Shown piece by piece: positions 5,739 to 5,871 of a DNA stretch of 5,871 nt. Under the pieces are notes generated by a model. It was given only the letters and a program-made list of their open reading frames with translations. It had not been told where the DNA came from and ran no database searches. How positions within the stretch are numbered: the stretch's first letter is position 1; every line of letters begins with the position of its first letter. The translations under genes and the position numbers were made by a program. The DNA lies in NCBI GenBank assembly GCA_965365625.1, contig CBDUCL010000191.1, positions 1-5,871 on the forward strand, written 5' to 3'. Source of the stretch: CAVWCW01 sp965365625 (GTDB lineage Bacteria > Pseudomonadota > Gammaproteobacteria > Chromatiales > Chromatiaceae).

Positions 5739-5816
5739 TGTGGGAGCGGCTTGCAGCCGCGATTGGGCGCAATGAAAACTGAACTACGCCGTTCGCGGCT
5801 GCAAGCCGCTCCCACA
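5739..5816. repeat. REPIN-type element: perfect 24-bp inverted repeat
   Basis: Arms 5739-5762 and 5793-5816 are exact reverse complements over 24 bp, separated by 30 nt. Each arm begins TGTGGGAGC and contains its own palindrome, GCGGCT-TGC-AGCCGC, which can form a small hairpin. This two-level symmetry (GTGGGAGC head plus internal stem-loop, in inverted pairs) is the known form of REP doublets mobilised in trans by RAYT (TnpA-REP) transposases in gammaproteobacteria. No RAYT gene is in the window. Being perfect, it looks more recent than its relative at 4508-4585. Confidence 0.88.
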
Positions 5817-5871
5817 GAGCTGGACAGGCTTTGCCGAGCCCTCTTGCTGCTCGGGGTAGACTCGATCAACG
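5817..5871. other. Right edge beyond the REPIN, no gene identified
   Basis: The last 55 bases have open frames on the minus strand, but nothing recognisable can be supported from so short a stretch. A gene ending inside the REPIN and starting outside the window is possible. Confidence 0.3.

Noticed and set aside
5731..5820. AGAGC at 5731-5735 and 5816-5820 as a target-site duplication around the REPIN
   Set aside because: Five bases, not directly abutting both arms, and one copy overlaps the arm; chance is the better explanation.
5569..5869. Minus-strand frames 5569-5772 and 5672-5869
   Set aside because: Both run through the REPIN element, lack ribosome sites, and the first crosses the antitoxin promoter. 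A gene tail entering from the right edge cannot be excluded but is not supported.

Overview
The window is GC-rich bacterial DNA, and every gene I can support lies on the minus strand. It most likely comes from a gammaproteobacterium. The ribF-ileS-lspA order, the E. coli-like isoleucyl-tRNA synthetase (same N-terminus MSDYK, same C-terminal zinc finger) and the LspA start WLWLS..DQVTK all point there. Two inverted pairs of short palindromic REP-like sequences fit too. A purple-sulfur/Chromatiales-type relative is my guess, but the sequence alone does not settle it.

Layout, in the direction of transcription (high to low coordinates). Positions 5573-5871 are non-coding. They hold a perfect REPIN-type inverted repeat (5739-5816) and an AT-rich promoter/operator palindrome (5596-5612). 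Next come a DUF2384/Xre-type antitoxin (5084-5572) and a RES-domain toxin (4623-5084), which overlap by one base (TGATG): a complete type II RES-Xre toxin-antitoxin module. Positions 4367-4622 are non-coding and carry a second, more degenerate REPIN-like inverted repeat (4508-4585). A 100-residue single-domain cupin (4064-4366) follows, then a 56-bp array of eight degenerate heptamers (3972-4027). A candidate promoter with a consensus -10 box then leads into the housekeeping operon ribF (2943-3896), ileS (76-2901, GTG start) and the first 21 codons of lspA (1-65).

The lower two-thirds is ordinary core metabolism: FMN/FAD synthesis, isoleucine tRNA charging and lipoprotein signal peptide cleavage, in a conserved co-directional cluster. 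The upper third is accessory DNA. In many gammaproteobacteria murJ or rpsT sits upstream of ribF; here that place holds repeats, an orphan cupin and a toxin-antitoxin module bracketed by two related REPIN elements. I see no new multi-gene system. The most interesting part is the RES-Xre module with its apparent operator and flanking repeats.
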